A DNA stretch of 64,000 nucleotides from PGYR01 sp048267165 (GCA_048267165.1 JBLWYD010000010.1:33482-97481); one strand, 5' to 3'. Positions 48,701 to 57,600 are shown, counted from the first letter of the stretch. The notes: a model not told the origin generated them from the letters alone. Numbers and translations are program-made.

Positions 48701-49697
48701 TAGGGTACCAAAATGGATTATTATAGAATGAAATATTATAAGCAAAGTATTTATTTAATACGCCCATTGAAACACCTTCACAAAGAACCGTTGATACTGT
48801 ATCAGACCAAATCTTTGGCTCATCATCACAAGGTGTGTGGTAAGTTAACCGAGCTATATTTTTTACAGTATCACCAACTGAGAATGTACCATATGGGTAT
48901 TTAACCCTAATATAAGTACAATACCATACGGGGTAAGGGTTCACTGTAAGGACAATAGGACCACCTGTTAAGCCAATCCAAGACCCAGTCGAAGTCACGC
49001 CATCAGGGCCTGACCAATTACCATTTACTTCAATGATTTCTGCTCCAACAGGGAGTAGATCTTCAAGAGAATCCAAATATAAGTTAAGACCTCCAATATC
49101 AGAACCACTAGGAGAGGTTATACATATTCTATAAACTACCTCGTCATCTATAGCGCAACCAGCAATTTTCTCTTTCTTCAATTGCCATTTGTTTTCAGGT
49201 TTAGCAGATGTAACACAAGATGAATTTGATTTTATCCAAGGACCACTATCCCTATTATCTGATATCTCTGCAACATTACATGCCTGAATACCTTCACAGG
49301 TTACCCCCGGAAGAAATCTAGCATTTATCTGAACAGTACCAGAACCACTTGGGCTAACTAAGCCTGAAATTGCGAAGTTAACTGTATTGCCAGAAATGGT
49401 TGAAATTGGGCTAGATGGTAATGCACTTAGTACCTCTAGATCAGCTGGGATATTATCTTGTATGTATAATGTCCCCGGTGCTCCACCCGACCAATTATAG
49501 GTTATCGTATAAGTAAAAGGCAATCCTGATTGGATAGGGGTAGGAGCATTATTACTCTTACTAATACTATAAGTTATTTGGGAATATGTTTCGTTGGTGG
49601 GTATCACCAGCAATGAGAAAACAGCTAGTAAGTACGTAAAGTACTTTAGCTTACTAGGGAGTTTCCCTATACTTTGTATTAAAGATTTCATGAACAC
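45729..49697 (-). CDS. Large T9SS-sorted surface protein with DUF11-like repeats
   Basis: 1322 residues. The signal segment is unusually long (about residues 1-39; the hydrophobic core VFSLLVIPTNETYSQ fits). DUF11-like domains are seen as PIQSGLPFTYTITYNW, PGDTVRYRMAVANVGNQDANLATIADILP and IGQNAEYKLSVMNTGNTPLTNLCLLDIAP. Residues about 866-1077 hold two tandem 106-residue modules (see the repeat entry). The C-terminal sorting signal is YPNPISSKLNIDYN and PAGVYLYTIETETESHTNRFIIKK. It is predicted to be secreted and kept on the surface as an adhesin or matrix protein; no ligand can be named. It is the largest gene here, flanked by a terminator and a 316-nt gap. Confidence 0.9.
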   Translation of the reverse strand: MFMKSLIQSIGKLPSKLKYFTYLLAVFSLLVIPTNETYSQITYSISKSNNAPTPIQSGLPFTYTITYNWSGGAPGTLYIQDNIPADLEVLSALPSSPISTISGNTVNFAISGLVSPSGSGTVQINARFLPGVTCEGIQACNVAEISDNRDSGPWIKSNSSCVTSAKPENKWQLKKEKIAGCAIDDEVVYRICITSPSGSDIGGLNLYLDSLEDLLPVGAEIIEVNGNWSGPDGVTSTGSWIGLTGGPIVLTVNPYPVWYCTYIRVKYPYGTFSVGDTVKNIARLTYHTPCDDEPKIWSDTVSTVLCEGVSMGVLNKYFAYNISFYNNPFWYPTFAPGCCGEYRLWYRNIGTLAQSPVVIEDTLSGDVDVNKIQTDIPNDVAILPVTVEVYTWNGSSCNTTPAATFTYTTVGAKVESTLPADICRIKWTYDTIPVNTIVREYLDVCARTTNFKTGIPLTPGYIANNPMAVHADTLHLFDEVDTPVDTTAPNIVAVKLFTGECDGGVINPNGPFMPGDTVRYRMAVANVGNQDANLATIADILPTGFTYVGNESYFYGTFNYNVNPYNPNCNTFTTTVPTEIGGSITTPSLGDNSLLWSFPVLPARCDGSVEFFLIEFDVALSQDPPVLAGQHENTFSFDADNSPVVASNVAYMTVNAIAQLQVKKEVRLQGSGAAWDNIADIPIGQNAEYKLSVMNTGNTPLTNLCLLDIAPWVGDITVLPPYSARNSQFDLPYNPADGAITITPAGFTSTYNTSTTGIQKNPSRASECAGFCGVTDPVGAIAGTYGAVVTTYSYKVNANSSISLAAGATLEVLVPATIPIGTAVNDTACNSFAMQAIPAGLPNVCLSTESNMACVVAKEEVVKDTCLIDKGYEIECKGLDAKGNQIYGLDLLLQSNVGYTTTINLVSVDASFSNLSPTTLVSGTLTTILADFITTASAGDTICFTVELKDKEQRTVCKEVICIVIPECEDDCLILEKAEVECKELDKEGNQVYGLNLALQSNVGYSTTIDLISGNASFFNLTPTTLNSGVMTTVMADFTTSASAGDTVCFVIELKDKEQRTVCKEEVCIVIPNCGDTGCECPFEINTKPIEAGQENGTSFFMTNGIYTSGASLKRVRATIISAVITEDCDGQITTYNSGAVFQSATAWAGNIASGLGTPSVTWNSKDCDPLDEFLSDYKLDIPFTSAEKCRLKVKLCIRYEFLDCKCNHCETVLCVEIDVKNPVSGVAREDGLSKRTISSNVYPNPISSKLNIDYNLKQSSNVSIVIRDLTGKALATLVNSEQKIAGDYTVSMETFNLPAGVYLYTIETETESHTNRFIIKK
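46467..47102 (-). repeat. Two tandem 106-residue modules in the DUF11 protein
   Basis: Two in-frame units of about 318 bp, the first starting at 47102 and the second at 46784. They share GNQ-YGL-L-LQSNVGY-TTI near the start, SAGDT-CF--ELKDKEQRTVCKE and a -CIVIP-C- end. The spacing and Cys pattern are kept while many third positions differ, so duplication is not very recent. Confidence 0.85.
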
Positions 49698-50013
49698 CTC
49701 TAAGATTATTAATAAGATTTACTTTTTGAATTAAATCAATATAAAAAAAAACTGTAACCTAGCACACATTTCTCAGATTATATTTATTAACAAATTTTAA
49801 TGTATGCCTCAAACCCTAGGCTAAATGACATGATTATAATTGGGTTAAACTATTATTTATTAATTCTAGTTAATGAAATAATTATGTCTAATCTTAGCCA
49901 TTGGATTGACTTAATTATTAAATGACATTATTGCACTGTGGATATATACGGTTTTGGGATTATAACGGATTTTATTTGAGGGTAATTATTCCAATTCTAT
50001 GTATGAATTGCTA
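49698..50013. other. AT-rich intergenic region, nothing recognised
   Basis: 316 nt between the start of the DUF11 gene and the end of the cyclase operon. The small open frames here are low in quality and overlap the membrane protein on the other strand. I see no gene, hairpin terminator or convincing promoter. Confidence 0.5.
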
Positions 50014-50358
50014 TTATCCATTTTGCAGAAAGTATAATCGGATAAGTAAAAGCACTGGGATAGACGAAGTAAATAAAAGTATGAGAAAAGAGAATTTCCC
50101 TTTTTCTAGTAGGTGATTTTCCTTCAGTAGTATTAGTGACCAAGCAAACATAAGTAGCTCGTAGATAATAAGACAAACCACCAGAAATATAGCCAAATAG
50201 CCCCACTCCAACTCTGTAGCGTCAGTTTTATCTAGCCCAATTGATGATTGTCTATTGAACTCAATTATTATCTCTATTAGCTTGTAAATACACAATAGAA
50301 TAATGGAAAAAATGTAGATTGTAAGTGCAAACTCCTTAGACTTATAACGTTTGTCCAT
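50014..50358 (-). CDS. Small membrane protein at the end of the cyclase operon
   Basis: 114 residues with three predicted TM segments (about 10-32, 50-75 and 88-109). I do not recognise a family. It starts 1 nt after the stop of the first TPR-cyclase gene, so it is the last gene of that four-gene run. Nothing in it suggests a cyclic-nucleotide domain. Confidence 0.6.
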   Translation of the reverse strand: MDKRYKSKEFALTIYIFSIILLCIYKLIEIIIEFNRQSSIGLDKTDATELEWGYLAIFLVVCLIIYELLMFAWSLILLKENHLLEKGKFSFLILLFTSSIPVLLLIRLYFLQNG

Positions 50359-50359
50359 T

Positions 50360-52432
50360 TTACTTTCTATGAACCATATAAGTTATCATCTCGCCTTTTC
50401 CTTTTACTTGCATTGGTTCTAATTCTTCGAACTTGAAATTATGAGTTTGAGTATCTAGCTCTCTTTTTACGTTGGAAGAGATATGTACCAGACCTGGTGT
50501 ACCAGTTGACTCCATACGTGAAGCGGTATTAACCGAATCTCCCCACAGGTCATAAGCGAATTTCATTTCACCAATTACACCGGCAACTATTGGCCCAGAT
50601 TCTATACCTACTCTAGCGTGAATATCAGTGTTCATTTTAGCATTGATTTCTTTCAGAACTATATGAATGTCTAACGAGAAGTTAGTAGCTCTAACAGAGT
50701 GGTCTTCACATGGCTCAGGTACACCAGCGGCAGCCATATAGCCATCACCTATTGTCTTTATTTTCTCCAAGCCGTATTTGACTATCAACCCATCAAACTT
50801 ATCGAATACATCGTTCAGCATTTGCAATACGTCCGATGCCTTACGGTCTTTGGAGTATGCCGTGAAACCAACCAAGTCAATAAATACAATACTTGCACAT
50901 TCTATATCATCAGCTATAAGTCGTTCTTTTTTCTTTAGTCTTTTTGCTATTTTCATTGGAAGAATGTTAAGCAACAACTTCTCAGACCTCTGTCTTTGTC
51001 TGAAAACTATTATCGCTATAAAAGCTATACCGATTGCTCCTCCTATAAAAGCCCAACGCTCATTCTTTGCTTGGGTTATTTCAAGATTCTGAATTTCTAA
51101 CTCTTTGTCTTTATTTTCGTTTTCGCGTATTGCTTCTAGGTTTGCTATTTGTGATTGCGATTTTTCAGTGAACACAGAGTCTTTGAGTATTACATACTCT
51201 TTATACATCTCTAAAGACTTTTCATAATCACCATTTAGCTGATATGAATTAGATAGACCCAAAATAAACTTATATCTAGTATATAAATCGCCGACTTCTT
51301 CTAGAATTTTAATTGCTTCACTATAATTAGAAATGGACTTACTCAGATTCTCTTGTTTATTTAAGCTTATCAGATAATTAGTCTTTCGAATTTCACTCAT
51401 CACTGAGTCTTGTGAAAGGCTGAAATACAATTCGCCGATATTTCCTAGATTACTAGCAACACCAGTTCTACTTCCTAGCTCATCATATATATTGATTGCT
51501 TCCTTGTAGTTTTCTAGTGCCTCTATGTATTCATATTTATACTGATGTACAATACCAATATTACTAAGTAAACTAGCAACACCATATCTGTTACCTAGAT
51601 CTTCAAATAAGTCAACAGATAATTCAAAATTTTGTAATGCACTATCGTAATTATTCTGAGCTAAATATACAGAGCCTATATTAGCAAGTAAAGCAGCTTC
51701 ACCCATTTTATCGCCAAGTTCCTTTTTTATAACAAGGGCTTTTTTATAATAATCAATAGCCCGAGAATAATCACTCTGATAATCATATAACATACCTATA
51801 TTACCAAGGTTTGTTGCAATACCGTTCTTATTTCCAAGCTTCTCGAAAATAGAAAGTGACCTTTGGTAATACCCCAGAGCTTTTGCATAATCAGATTGAC
51901 TCCTATATATGAAACCGATATTCCCTAGAGTACTTGCTATTCTTTCTTCTTCTTTTAATTGTTCGAAAAGGACTAGTGCTTCTTCATACTTTTCAATAGC
52001 TTCAGTATATAATGATTGATTTTGAAACACAATCCCAATGTTTACTAATGTTTTGCCTAATTCTTGTTTTAAATCTAATTCTTCGTAAGTTTTTAGTGCT
52101 TTTTCGAAATATAATTTACCTTTAGCAAAGTCGGATTTACCTAGAGTATAGTTAAGTCCTATAGCAACATTATTATCAGCTATCCCCTTTTCCCAATCTA
52201 ATTCAGTTGCGAGTTTGACTCCCCTCTCACCATACTTTATACCTTTATCGGGATTGGTGAATTGAATTTCTCTAGATAGTTCTGACATTAAACTAACTTG
52301 TGCGGTGTCTTTTTTTGCTTTTGGTAAAACATTGAGGAGTGAGTCTAACTTTTCTTGTCCTTGTTTTTTTGACAAGAGAAGTTGACTTGATATGACAATT
52401 AATACTGTAAATAGTAAGACTCTAAATTTCAT
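50360..52432 (-). CDS. TPR-adenylate cyclase, paralog A
   Basis: 690 residues. A signal-type N-terminus (about 1-23) precedes a long TPR array (about 60-430, at least eight repeats of the YxxALxYYxKALxIxxELGDKxGxAxxLxNIGxxY type). A coiled stretch and TM helix (about 460-478) follow, then a class III cyclase domain (515-690). Metal aspartates are D519 and D563, adenine-selecting K557 and D628, and transition-state N635 and R639: all active, ATP-type residues. So an envelope sensor that makes cAMP is the best reading. It is 8 nt from paralog B. Confidence 0.9.
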   Translation of the reverse strand: MKFRVLLFTVLIVISSQLLLSKKQGQEKLDSLLNVLPKAKKDTAQVSLMSELSREIQFTNPDKGIKYGERGVKLATELDWEKGIADNNVAIGLNYTLGKSDFAKGKLYFEKALKTYEELDLKQELGKTLVNIGIVFQNQSLYTEAIEKYEEALVLFEQLKEEERIASTLGNIGFIYRSQSDYAKALGYYQRSLSIFEKLGNKNGIATNLGNIGMLYDYQSDYSRAIDYYKKALVIKKELGDKMGEAALLANIGSVYLAQNNYDSALQNFELSVDLFEDLGNRYGVASLLSNIGIVHQYKYEYIEALENYKEAINIYDELGSRTGVASNLGNIGELYFSLSQDSVMSEIRKTNYLISLNKQENLSKSISNYSEAIKILEEVGDLYTRYKFILGLSNSYQLNGDYEKSLEMYKEYVILKDSVFTEKSQSQIANLEAIRENENKDKELEIQNLEITQAKNERWAFIGGAIGIAFIAIIVFRQRQRSEKLLLNILPMKIAKRLKKKERLIADDIECASIVFIDLVGFTAYSKDRKASDVLQMLNDVFDKFDGLIVKYGLEKIKTIGDGYMAAAGVPEPCEDHSVRATNFSLDIHIVLKEINAKMNTDIHARVGIESGPIVAGVIGEMKFAYDLWGDSVNTASRMESTGTPGLVHISSNVKRELDTQTHNFKFEELEPMQVKGKGEMITYMVHRK

Positions 52433-52440
52433 TCCATTCC

Positions 52441-54375
52441 TTATTTAAGCAGATAAGTTACTATAGTTCCCTTACCTTTGATTTCAACTTCGCCACGTTG
52501 AACATACTTTATAGCAGAGCCTTTTATCTCATTAATAAAGTTTTCAGTTACTTGTATTTCATTTGGTAAACCTGTGCTTTCCATCCTAGACGCTACATTA
52601 ACAGCGTCACCCCAAAGGTCATAACTGAACTTACTTTGTCCAATTACACCGGCTACAACAGGTCCAGTATCTATACCAATTCTGAATTTTAGCTTTTGAC
52701 CGTCTGGAGTTACGTAATTATGCATTAGGTCTTTTGCTTCAAGAGCGAATTTGGCAGTGGCTTCAGCATGTTTTTTATTTGGTTCGGGTAAACCCGCGAC
52801 AGCCATATAACAATCACCAATAGTCTTAATTTTCTCTAAACCATGTTTAATAGAAAGTATATCAAATCTAGTGAATATATCATTAAGTGCTGAAACTATT
52901 TCTTCGGGTTCAGTCCCTCTAGAGTATGTAGTGAAACCAACTATATCTACGAATATTATTGACACTTCCTCAAACCTATCGGCTATATTCTTCTCATTTC
53001 GTTTTAATCTTTTTGCAATTTTTTCAGGCATTATATTCAGAAGTAATTTTTCTGATTTACGCCTTTGTAAAAATATGACAACTAGTAGAATTATTATAGC
53101 TGCCATTCCAGCAAACAGAGCAGTTTGTTCTTTTGCCTTTCTATCTAATTCCAAATCCTTAAGTTTTAATTCTTTTTCTTTTATTTCATTTTCTTTCTTT
53201 GCTTCTAGGTTAGCAATTTCTGTAGTTTTCTCAACACTAAAAATGGAATCTTTTAGTTTCGCCCATCCTGTCTGGTATTTGTATGCATCTTCATAACGTC
53301 CTACTGATTTATGGGCTTCTTTGAGTATTTCATAAATCTCAATCAATTGCCTTTTGTTTCCAGTTTCTAATGCTAAATGCTCAGACTCATTCGAATATTC
53401 TATTGCTTTATTGATATTATATACTTTATCAAGATTTAACTTTGTTCCAGCTAATTTGAGCTTATTAAGAATAGAGTCTTGAGTTAAGAAATAATGAATA
53501 GCTCCAAGGTTAGTAAGATTCACTGCGATACCGCTTCTATTACTAATCTCGTTATTAATTTTTAATGCTCTATTGTAGTATTCATAAGCTTTTTCGTAAT
53601 CTTTCTTTTCCCAGTGTAAAACTCCAATATTACCAAGACGAATTGCAATACTTCTTTTATTTCCACTTTCTTTGTCGATTTTTAAAGCTTTTTCGTAATT
53701 TTCTAACGCCTTATCATAATCTTTTAGAAAGGTATAATTCAAAGCAATATTACTTAATTGCTGAGATATCCTATCTTTATCCCCAAGTTTTTCTCTAATT
53801 CTTAATGATCTAATATTATATTTTAAAGCTCTGTCGTAATCCTTCAGATGTGTATAAACAACGCCTATATTCCCATATTGTCTTGCTTTGTTACTATCAG
53901 TATCATCTATTTTTAATGATTGTTGGTAATAGTCTAATGCAGCAGTAAAATTGGATTGATTCATACTTACAATACCTAGGTTACCGAGTTGCTCCGAGAT
54001 ACCATCTTTATAATTAAGTGCTTTATATATTGCCAATGACTTGCTAAACAATTGCGACGCTCTCTCATTATCACCTTTCACAGAGTAATTAATACCAAGA
54101 CTATTATAAGATTTGGCAAGCCCTTTTTTCCAGTTTATTTTTTCAGCAAGTTCAACAGATACATAACCATATTTTATTCCGGAATCTGGGTCAACTTTAT
54201 AGAAACTCTTAGATAGAGTACAAAGTAGATTTACTTTATTAGTGTCCGCTTTCAATTTGGGCAATTCTGTCATCAATGAATCTATTTCCTTCGCCCCTTT
54301 GTTAGAGGGTTCTAAAGGGTAAGTAATCAAGAATGACAAAACTAATAAAATCAGTACCAAATTTTTATTCATCAT
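52441..54375 (-). CDS. TPR-adenylate cyclase, paralog B
   Basis: 644 residues with the same order: signal-type N-terminus (about 1-22), TPR array (about 60-350), a helical linker, a TM helix (about 418-437) and class III cyclase (473-644). Catalytic set: D477 and D521 (metal), K515 and D586 (adenine), N593 and R597. All are those of an active adenylate cyclase. It begins 1 nt after the stop of paralog C. The linker NLEAKKENEIKEKELKLKDL is a long coiled coil kept in all three. Confidence 0.9.
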   Translation of the reverse strand: MMNKNLVLILLVLSFLITYPLEPSNKGAKEIDSLMTELPKLKADTNKVNLLCTLSKSFYKVDPDSGIKYGYVSVELAEKINWKKGLAKSYNSLGINYSVKGDNERASQLFSKSLAIYKALNYKDGISEQLGNLGIVSMNQSNFTAALDYYQQSLKIDDTDSNKARQYGNIGVVYTHLKDYDRALKYNIRSLRIREKLGDKDRISQQLSNIALNYTFLKDYDKALENYEKALKIDKESGNKRSIAIRLGNIGVLHWEKKDYEKAYEYYNRALKINNEISNRSGIAVNLTNLGAIHYFLTQDSILNKLKLAGTKLNLDKVYNINKAIEYSNESEHLALETGNKRQLIEIYEILKEAHKSVGRYEDAYKYQTGWAKLKDSIFSVEKTTEIANLEAKKENEIKEKELKLKDLELDRKAKEQTALFAGMAAIIILLVVIFLQRRKSEKLLLNIMPEKIAKRLKRNEKNIADRFEEVSIIFVDIVGFTTYSRGTEPEEIVSALNDIFTRFDILSIKHGLEKIKTIGDCYMAVAGLPEPNKKHAEATAKFALEAKDLMHNYVTPDGQKLKFRIGIDTGPVVAGVIGQSKFSYDLWGDAVNVASRMESTGLPNEIQVTENFINEIKGSAIKYVQRGEVEIKGKGTIVTYLLK

Positions 54376-54376
54376 T

Positions 54377-56332
54377 TTACTTACCTACTTCGCTTTTAAG
54401 TAAATAAGTCTTTATCATTCCTTTACCTTTTATATTCATCTCCCCACGCTCTATACATATCAATCTAGAGCCTTCTAAACTTTTAGCAAAATTCTCAGTA
54501 ACTTGAATCTCATTAGGTAAACCTGTACTTTCCATTCGTGAAGCTGTGTTCACAGCGTCACCCCATAGATCATAGCTGAACTTACGCTCACCTATAACAC
54601 CTGCCACTACTGGGCCTGCATCAATCCCGATGCGGAAGTGAAGTTTATGTCCATCTTCCGTAGTATAGTCTTGCATCAATCTTTGTGCGTGTAAGGCAAA
54701 TTCAGCAGTTGAAAGTATTGGTCGAGGATGCGGCTCAGGCAAACCGGCAGCTGCCATATAGCAATCCCCAATGGTTTTTATTTTCTCCAAACCAAATTCT
54801 TTAGTCAAGCTATCGAACTTTGTGAAAATATCGCTCAGAGCAGATACTACTTTAACGGGGTCTGTATCTTTAGTATAGCTAGTAAAGCCAACTATATCGA
54901 GGAAAATAATCGCAGTATTCTCAAATCTATCTGCAATACTTTTTTCATTATTTTTTAATCTTTTCGCGATTTTGGCTGGTAAAATATTAAGCAGTAATTT
55001 CTCCGATTTTCTTCTTTCGAAAAATACGAGAAGGAGCATAATAGCACCTCCGCCAAAGCTTAATATTAGTATATACTGTTCTTCGTTTTTGCGTTCTAGC
55101 TCTAAGTCTCTTAGCTTAATTTCTTTTTCATTTATTTGACTTTGTTTTACAGCTTCTAATTTTGCTATTTCTTTTGTCTTTTCTACACTGTAAATAGAAT
55201 CTCTTAGCTCTATCCATTCTCTTTGATAACCAAAAGCTTTTTTAAAGTTACCTTTTAGTGCATATGCTTTTTCCAAATACCCATAGAACTCTCTTAGCAT
55301 ATCTTTCGAACCAATCTGTTTAGCTAATTCCGTTGCTTTCTCACTGTACTGGATAGACCTTTCTAAATTATAGTCTTTGTCAAACGATATATCACTATTT
55401 TTTTCTTTTAACAATGTAATTATAGTATCTTGGGTTAGTTTGTAATACAAACCACCCATATTTCCCATAATAGCGGCACTTCCAAATTTATTACCAATTT
55501 CTTCATTTATAATAAGTGCTTTCTCATAGTAAGTTAAAGCAAGTTTATAATCAGAAATATAATTATAAGTATTTGCTATATTTCCAAGGTTTGTTGCAAT
55601 CCCAAACTTATTCCCAAATAACTCCCAAAGTTGTAGTGCCTTATTAAACTTGATTAGAGCTTTGTCATATTGCTTTGAGTCTAAATAAGCAGTACCCATA
55701 TTACCGAGTATAGTTGCTATTCCACGTCTATTAATGTTTGCTTCATGTATCAAAAGTGCTTTTCTGTAGTATTTTAGTGCACTTTTATAGTTCCGGAGAT
55801 CACTATATATATTACCAATATTTCCATTGTTATCGGCTTCGCCTTCTTTCTCACCTATTTCTACATCAATTTTAAGTGCTTTTTGGTAATAGTTTAGAGC
55901 AATAGAGTAGTTAGATAGATTGTAATATATATTTCCTATATTACTTAAGTTGTTAGATATATTTAAGCTGTCTTTAAAATCCTCATTCATTTTCAAAGCT
56001 TTTTTAAAGTAATCTAATGCTTCATCGAAATCACCTAAAGCAAATAAATTGCCACCAATTGAATTATATGATTCGGCAATACCTTTTTGCCAACCTAGTT
56101 TCTCTGCTAATTTTAGTGACTCTTTACCATACTTTATACCAAGTTCTGGGTCTATAGTATTATATTGGAATGAAATGGATTTAAGAATTGATACTTTGTT
56201 AGTATCTTCTTTCGCTGTTTTTAATTTTTCGTTTAGAAGTTCAAGCTTAGCTTGCTCTCTATTCTGTGATAACAGAGGGGTATGGGGAATAGCCAAAGCT
56301 ATGCAGAATACTATGAGCAATGCAAATCTCAA
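54377..56332 (-). CDS. TPR-adenylate cyclase, paralog C, first of the operon
   Basis: 651 residues: signal peptide (about 1-22), TPR array (about 60-340), coiled coil plus TM (about 415-435) and class III cyclase (475-651). D479 and D523, K517 and D588, and N595 and R599 are all present, so an active adenylate cyclase is predicted. It is the promoter-proximal gene; paralogs B and A and a small membrane protein follow with 1-, 8- and 1-nt gaps. Sequence is closest to paralog B in the cyclase domain (SYDLWGDAVN in both, AYDLWGDSVN in A). Confidence 0.9.
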   Translation of the reverse strand: MRFALLIVFCIALAIPHTPLLSQNREQAKLELLNEKLKTAKEDTNKVSILKSISFQYNTIDPELGIKYGKESLKLAEKLGWQKGIAESYNSIGGNLFALGDFDEALDYFKKALKMNEDFKDSLNISNNLSNIGNIYYNLSNYSIALNYYQKALKIDVEIGEKEGEADNNGNIGNIYSDLRNYKSALKYYRKALLIHEANINRRGIATILGNMGTAYLDSKQYDKALIKFNKALQLWELFGNKFGIATNLGNIANTYNYISDYKLALTYYEKALIINEEIGNKFGSAAIMGNMGGLYYKLTQDTIITLLKEKNSDISFDKDYNLERSIQYSEKATELAKQIGSKDMLREFYGYLEKAYALKGNFKKAFGYQREWIELRDSIYSVEKTKEIAKLEAVKQSQINEKEIKLRDLELERKNEEQYILILSFGGGAIMLLLVFFERRKSEKLLLNILPAKIAKRLKNNEKSIADRFENTAIIFLDIVGFTSYTKDTDPVKVVSALSDIFTKFDSLTKEFGLEKIKTIGDCYMAAAGLPEPHPRPILSTAEFALHAQRLMQDYTTEDGHKLHFRIGIDAGPVVAGVIGERKFSYDLWGDAVNTASRMESTGLPNEIQVTENFAKSLEGSRLICIERGEMNIKGKGMIKTYLLKSEVGK

Positions 56333-56517
56333 AGTATTCTCCTATTTGATAATCTACTGAATGAATAAGACATAAGTTTTTTTTCAGTAATTGGTTTACA
56401 CACGATATACATAATAAGAAATAATTAGCAATATTTTAAAGTTTCTTCTCCTTTTGCCCTCCAATTACAACTATAATTCTTATATTTACACTTTAGAATA
56501 TTAGTAGAGAAAAGAAA

Positions 56518-57306
56518 ATGAATATAGAACTCAAAGGTAAAACAGCTCTAGTTTGTGGTGGAACTGATGGAATCGGTAAAGCATCTGCTTTTGAATTGGC
56601 TACATTAGGAGCAAATATAGTGCTGATGGCACGCTCGGAAGACAAATTACAAAAGGTAATTAAAGATTTACCACTACAACATTGGCAGAAGCACGATTAT
56701 ATAGTTGCAGATTTCTCAAACCCAGATCAAGTAAGAGATAATGCGGCAGAATACATAAAAGCTAACGGGAATATTCAGATACTAGTGAATAATACTGGTG
56801 GACCTCCCGCTGGAGCATTGCTGAATGCAGATGTTGAAGCGTTTTACAAAGGATTCGATATGCACTTAAAGTGCAGTCATTATCTAGTCCAAACACTATT
56901 CGAAGGTATGAAAGACAGCCGCTACGGTAGAATAGTGAATATCATTTCGACCTCTGTAAAAAATCCAATTTCTGGTTTAGGAGTGTCAAATACAGTACGA
57001 GGGGCTATGGCTAGTTGGTCTAAAACATTAGCTAACGAAATAGCAATGTACGGCATTACTGTTAATAATGTATTACCCGGCTTCACGATGACTAGCCGAC
57101 TAGAAAGTCTGATAGCTAAGAAAGCCGAACAACGTGAAATAGGTGAAAGTGAAGTAGAAACAGAAATGCTTGCGACAATACCTGCTGCACGCTTTGCTGA
57201 CCCAGAGGAAGTAGCAAATGCAGTGGCATTCCTATCTACTCCGGCAGCAGCGTATATTAATGGAATAAACCTACCCGTTGACGGTGGTAGATTGGGTTGT
57301 TTGTAA
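56518..57306 (+). CDS. SDR-family oxidoreductase-like protein with altered catalytic residues
   Basis: 262 residues with a Rossmann fold: the cofactor motif is GGTDGIGK (14-21) in place of TGxxxGxG, and NNTGGPP (91-97) replaces NNAG. Ser144/146 in IISTSV is at the normal catalytic position. The YxxxK pair is not there: the aligned residues are Ser157 and Arg161 (VSNTVRGA). The C-terminus has the usual PGFTMTSRL and PVDGGRLG. Such variants are known as a BKR-like SDR subgroup with an imperfect tetrad. The nearby kynurenine-pathway genes make a role there possible; the reaction is unknown. Confidence 0.83.
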   Translation: MNIELKGKTALVCGGTDGIGKASAFELATLGANIVLMARSEDKLQKVIKDLPLQHWQKHDYIVADFSNPDQVRDNAAEYIKANGNIQILVNNTGGPPAGALLNADVEAFYKGFDMHLKCSHYLVQTLFEGMKDSRYGRIVNIISTSVKNPISGLGVSNTVRGAMASWSKTLANEIAMYGITVNNVLPGFTMTSRLESLIAKKAEQREIGESEVETEMLATIPAARFADPEEVANAVAFLSTPAAAYINGINLPVDGGRLGCL

Positions 57307-57337
57307 GGGATTAATATACTCTCAGAATAAATCAACT

Positions 57338-57425
57338 AAAGCCGCTTTTTCAAGTGGCTTCAGAGCCGTGTTACTCTGAACCGAAAAGTATCTATCCAAC
57401 TTTGAGGGGGGGGCTTAGGGGGGGG
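57338..57425. repeat. Repeat segment with two G8 runs, related to the 23-kb repeats
   Basis: After the SDR stop there is a hairpin AAGCCGCTT / AAGTGGCTT (57339-57360). Then comes a stretch like that at 23000-23045 (CTTTTTCAAGTGGCTTCAG.. versus CTTTGTCAAGGGGGCTTCA.., and both with an ACTCTGAA element). At 57406-57425 there are two G8 runs separated by CTTA. It is probably a degenerate copy of the same repeat family. Confidence 0.5.
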
Positions 57426-57504
57426 TAAAGACCACCTTGTTTTGTGCTCCAAAATGAATCCCATTTGTATTTCCACAACTATCTCCCCATAACACCAAGG
57501 GTTT

Positions 57505-57558
57505 TTAACAATTGTTAACATTTCTATTTGCATTATATTCATAATTATCATATATTTG
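57505..57558 (+). promoter_or_regulatory. Promoter with palindromic operator before the UmuD-like pair
   Basis: TTTG (57527-57530), a 20-nt spacer and TATATTTG (57551-57558) fit the Bacteroidota promoter. Just upstream is the perfect 14-bp palindrome TTAACAATTGTTAA (57505-57518), a likely operator. The partly similar GCAATTGTT lies at 58040-58047 between the two genes. Whether a LexA-type repressor binds is inference. The start codon is 42 nt downstream of the -7 element. Confidence 0.65.
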
Positions 57559-57600
57559 AGATAGCATAAAGGAAGTTTTCCACAATTCTCAGGTTTTACA

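Noticed and set aside
49922..50116. Plus-strand open frame of 64 codons upstream of the cyclase operon end
   Set aside because: It overlaps the membrane protein gene on the minus strand, and the translated product is of low quality with no start signal.
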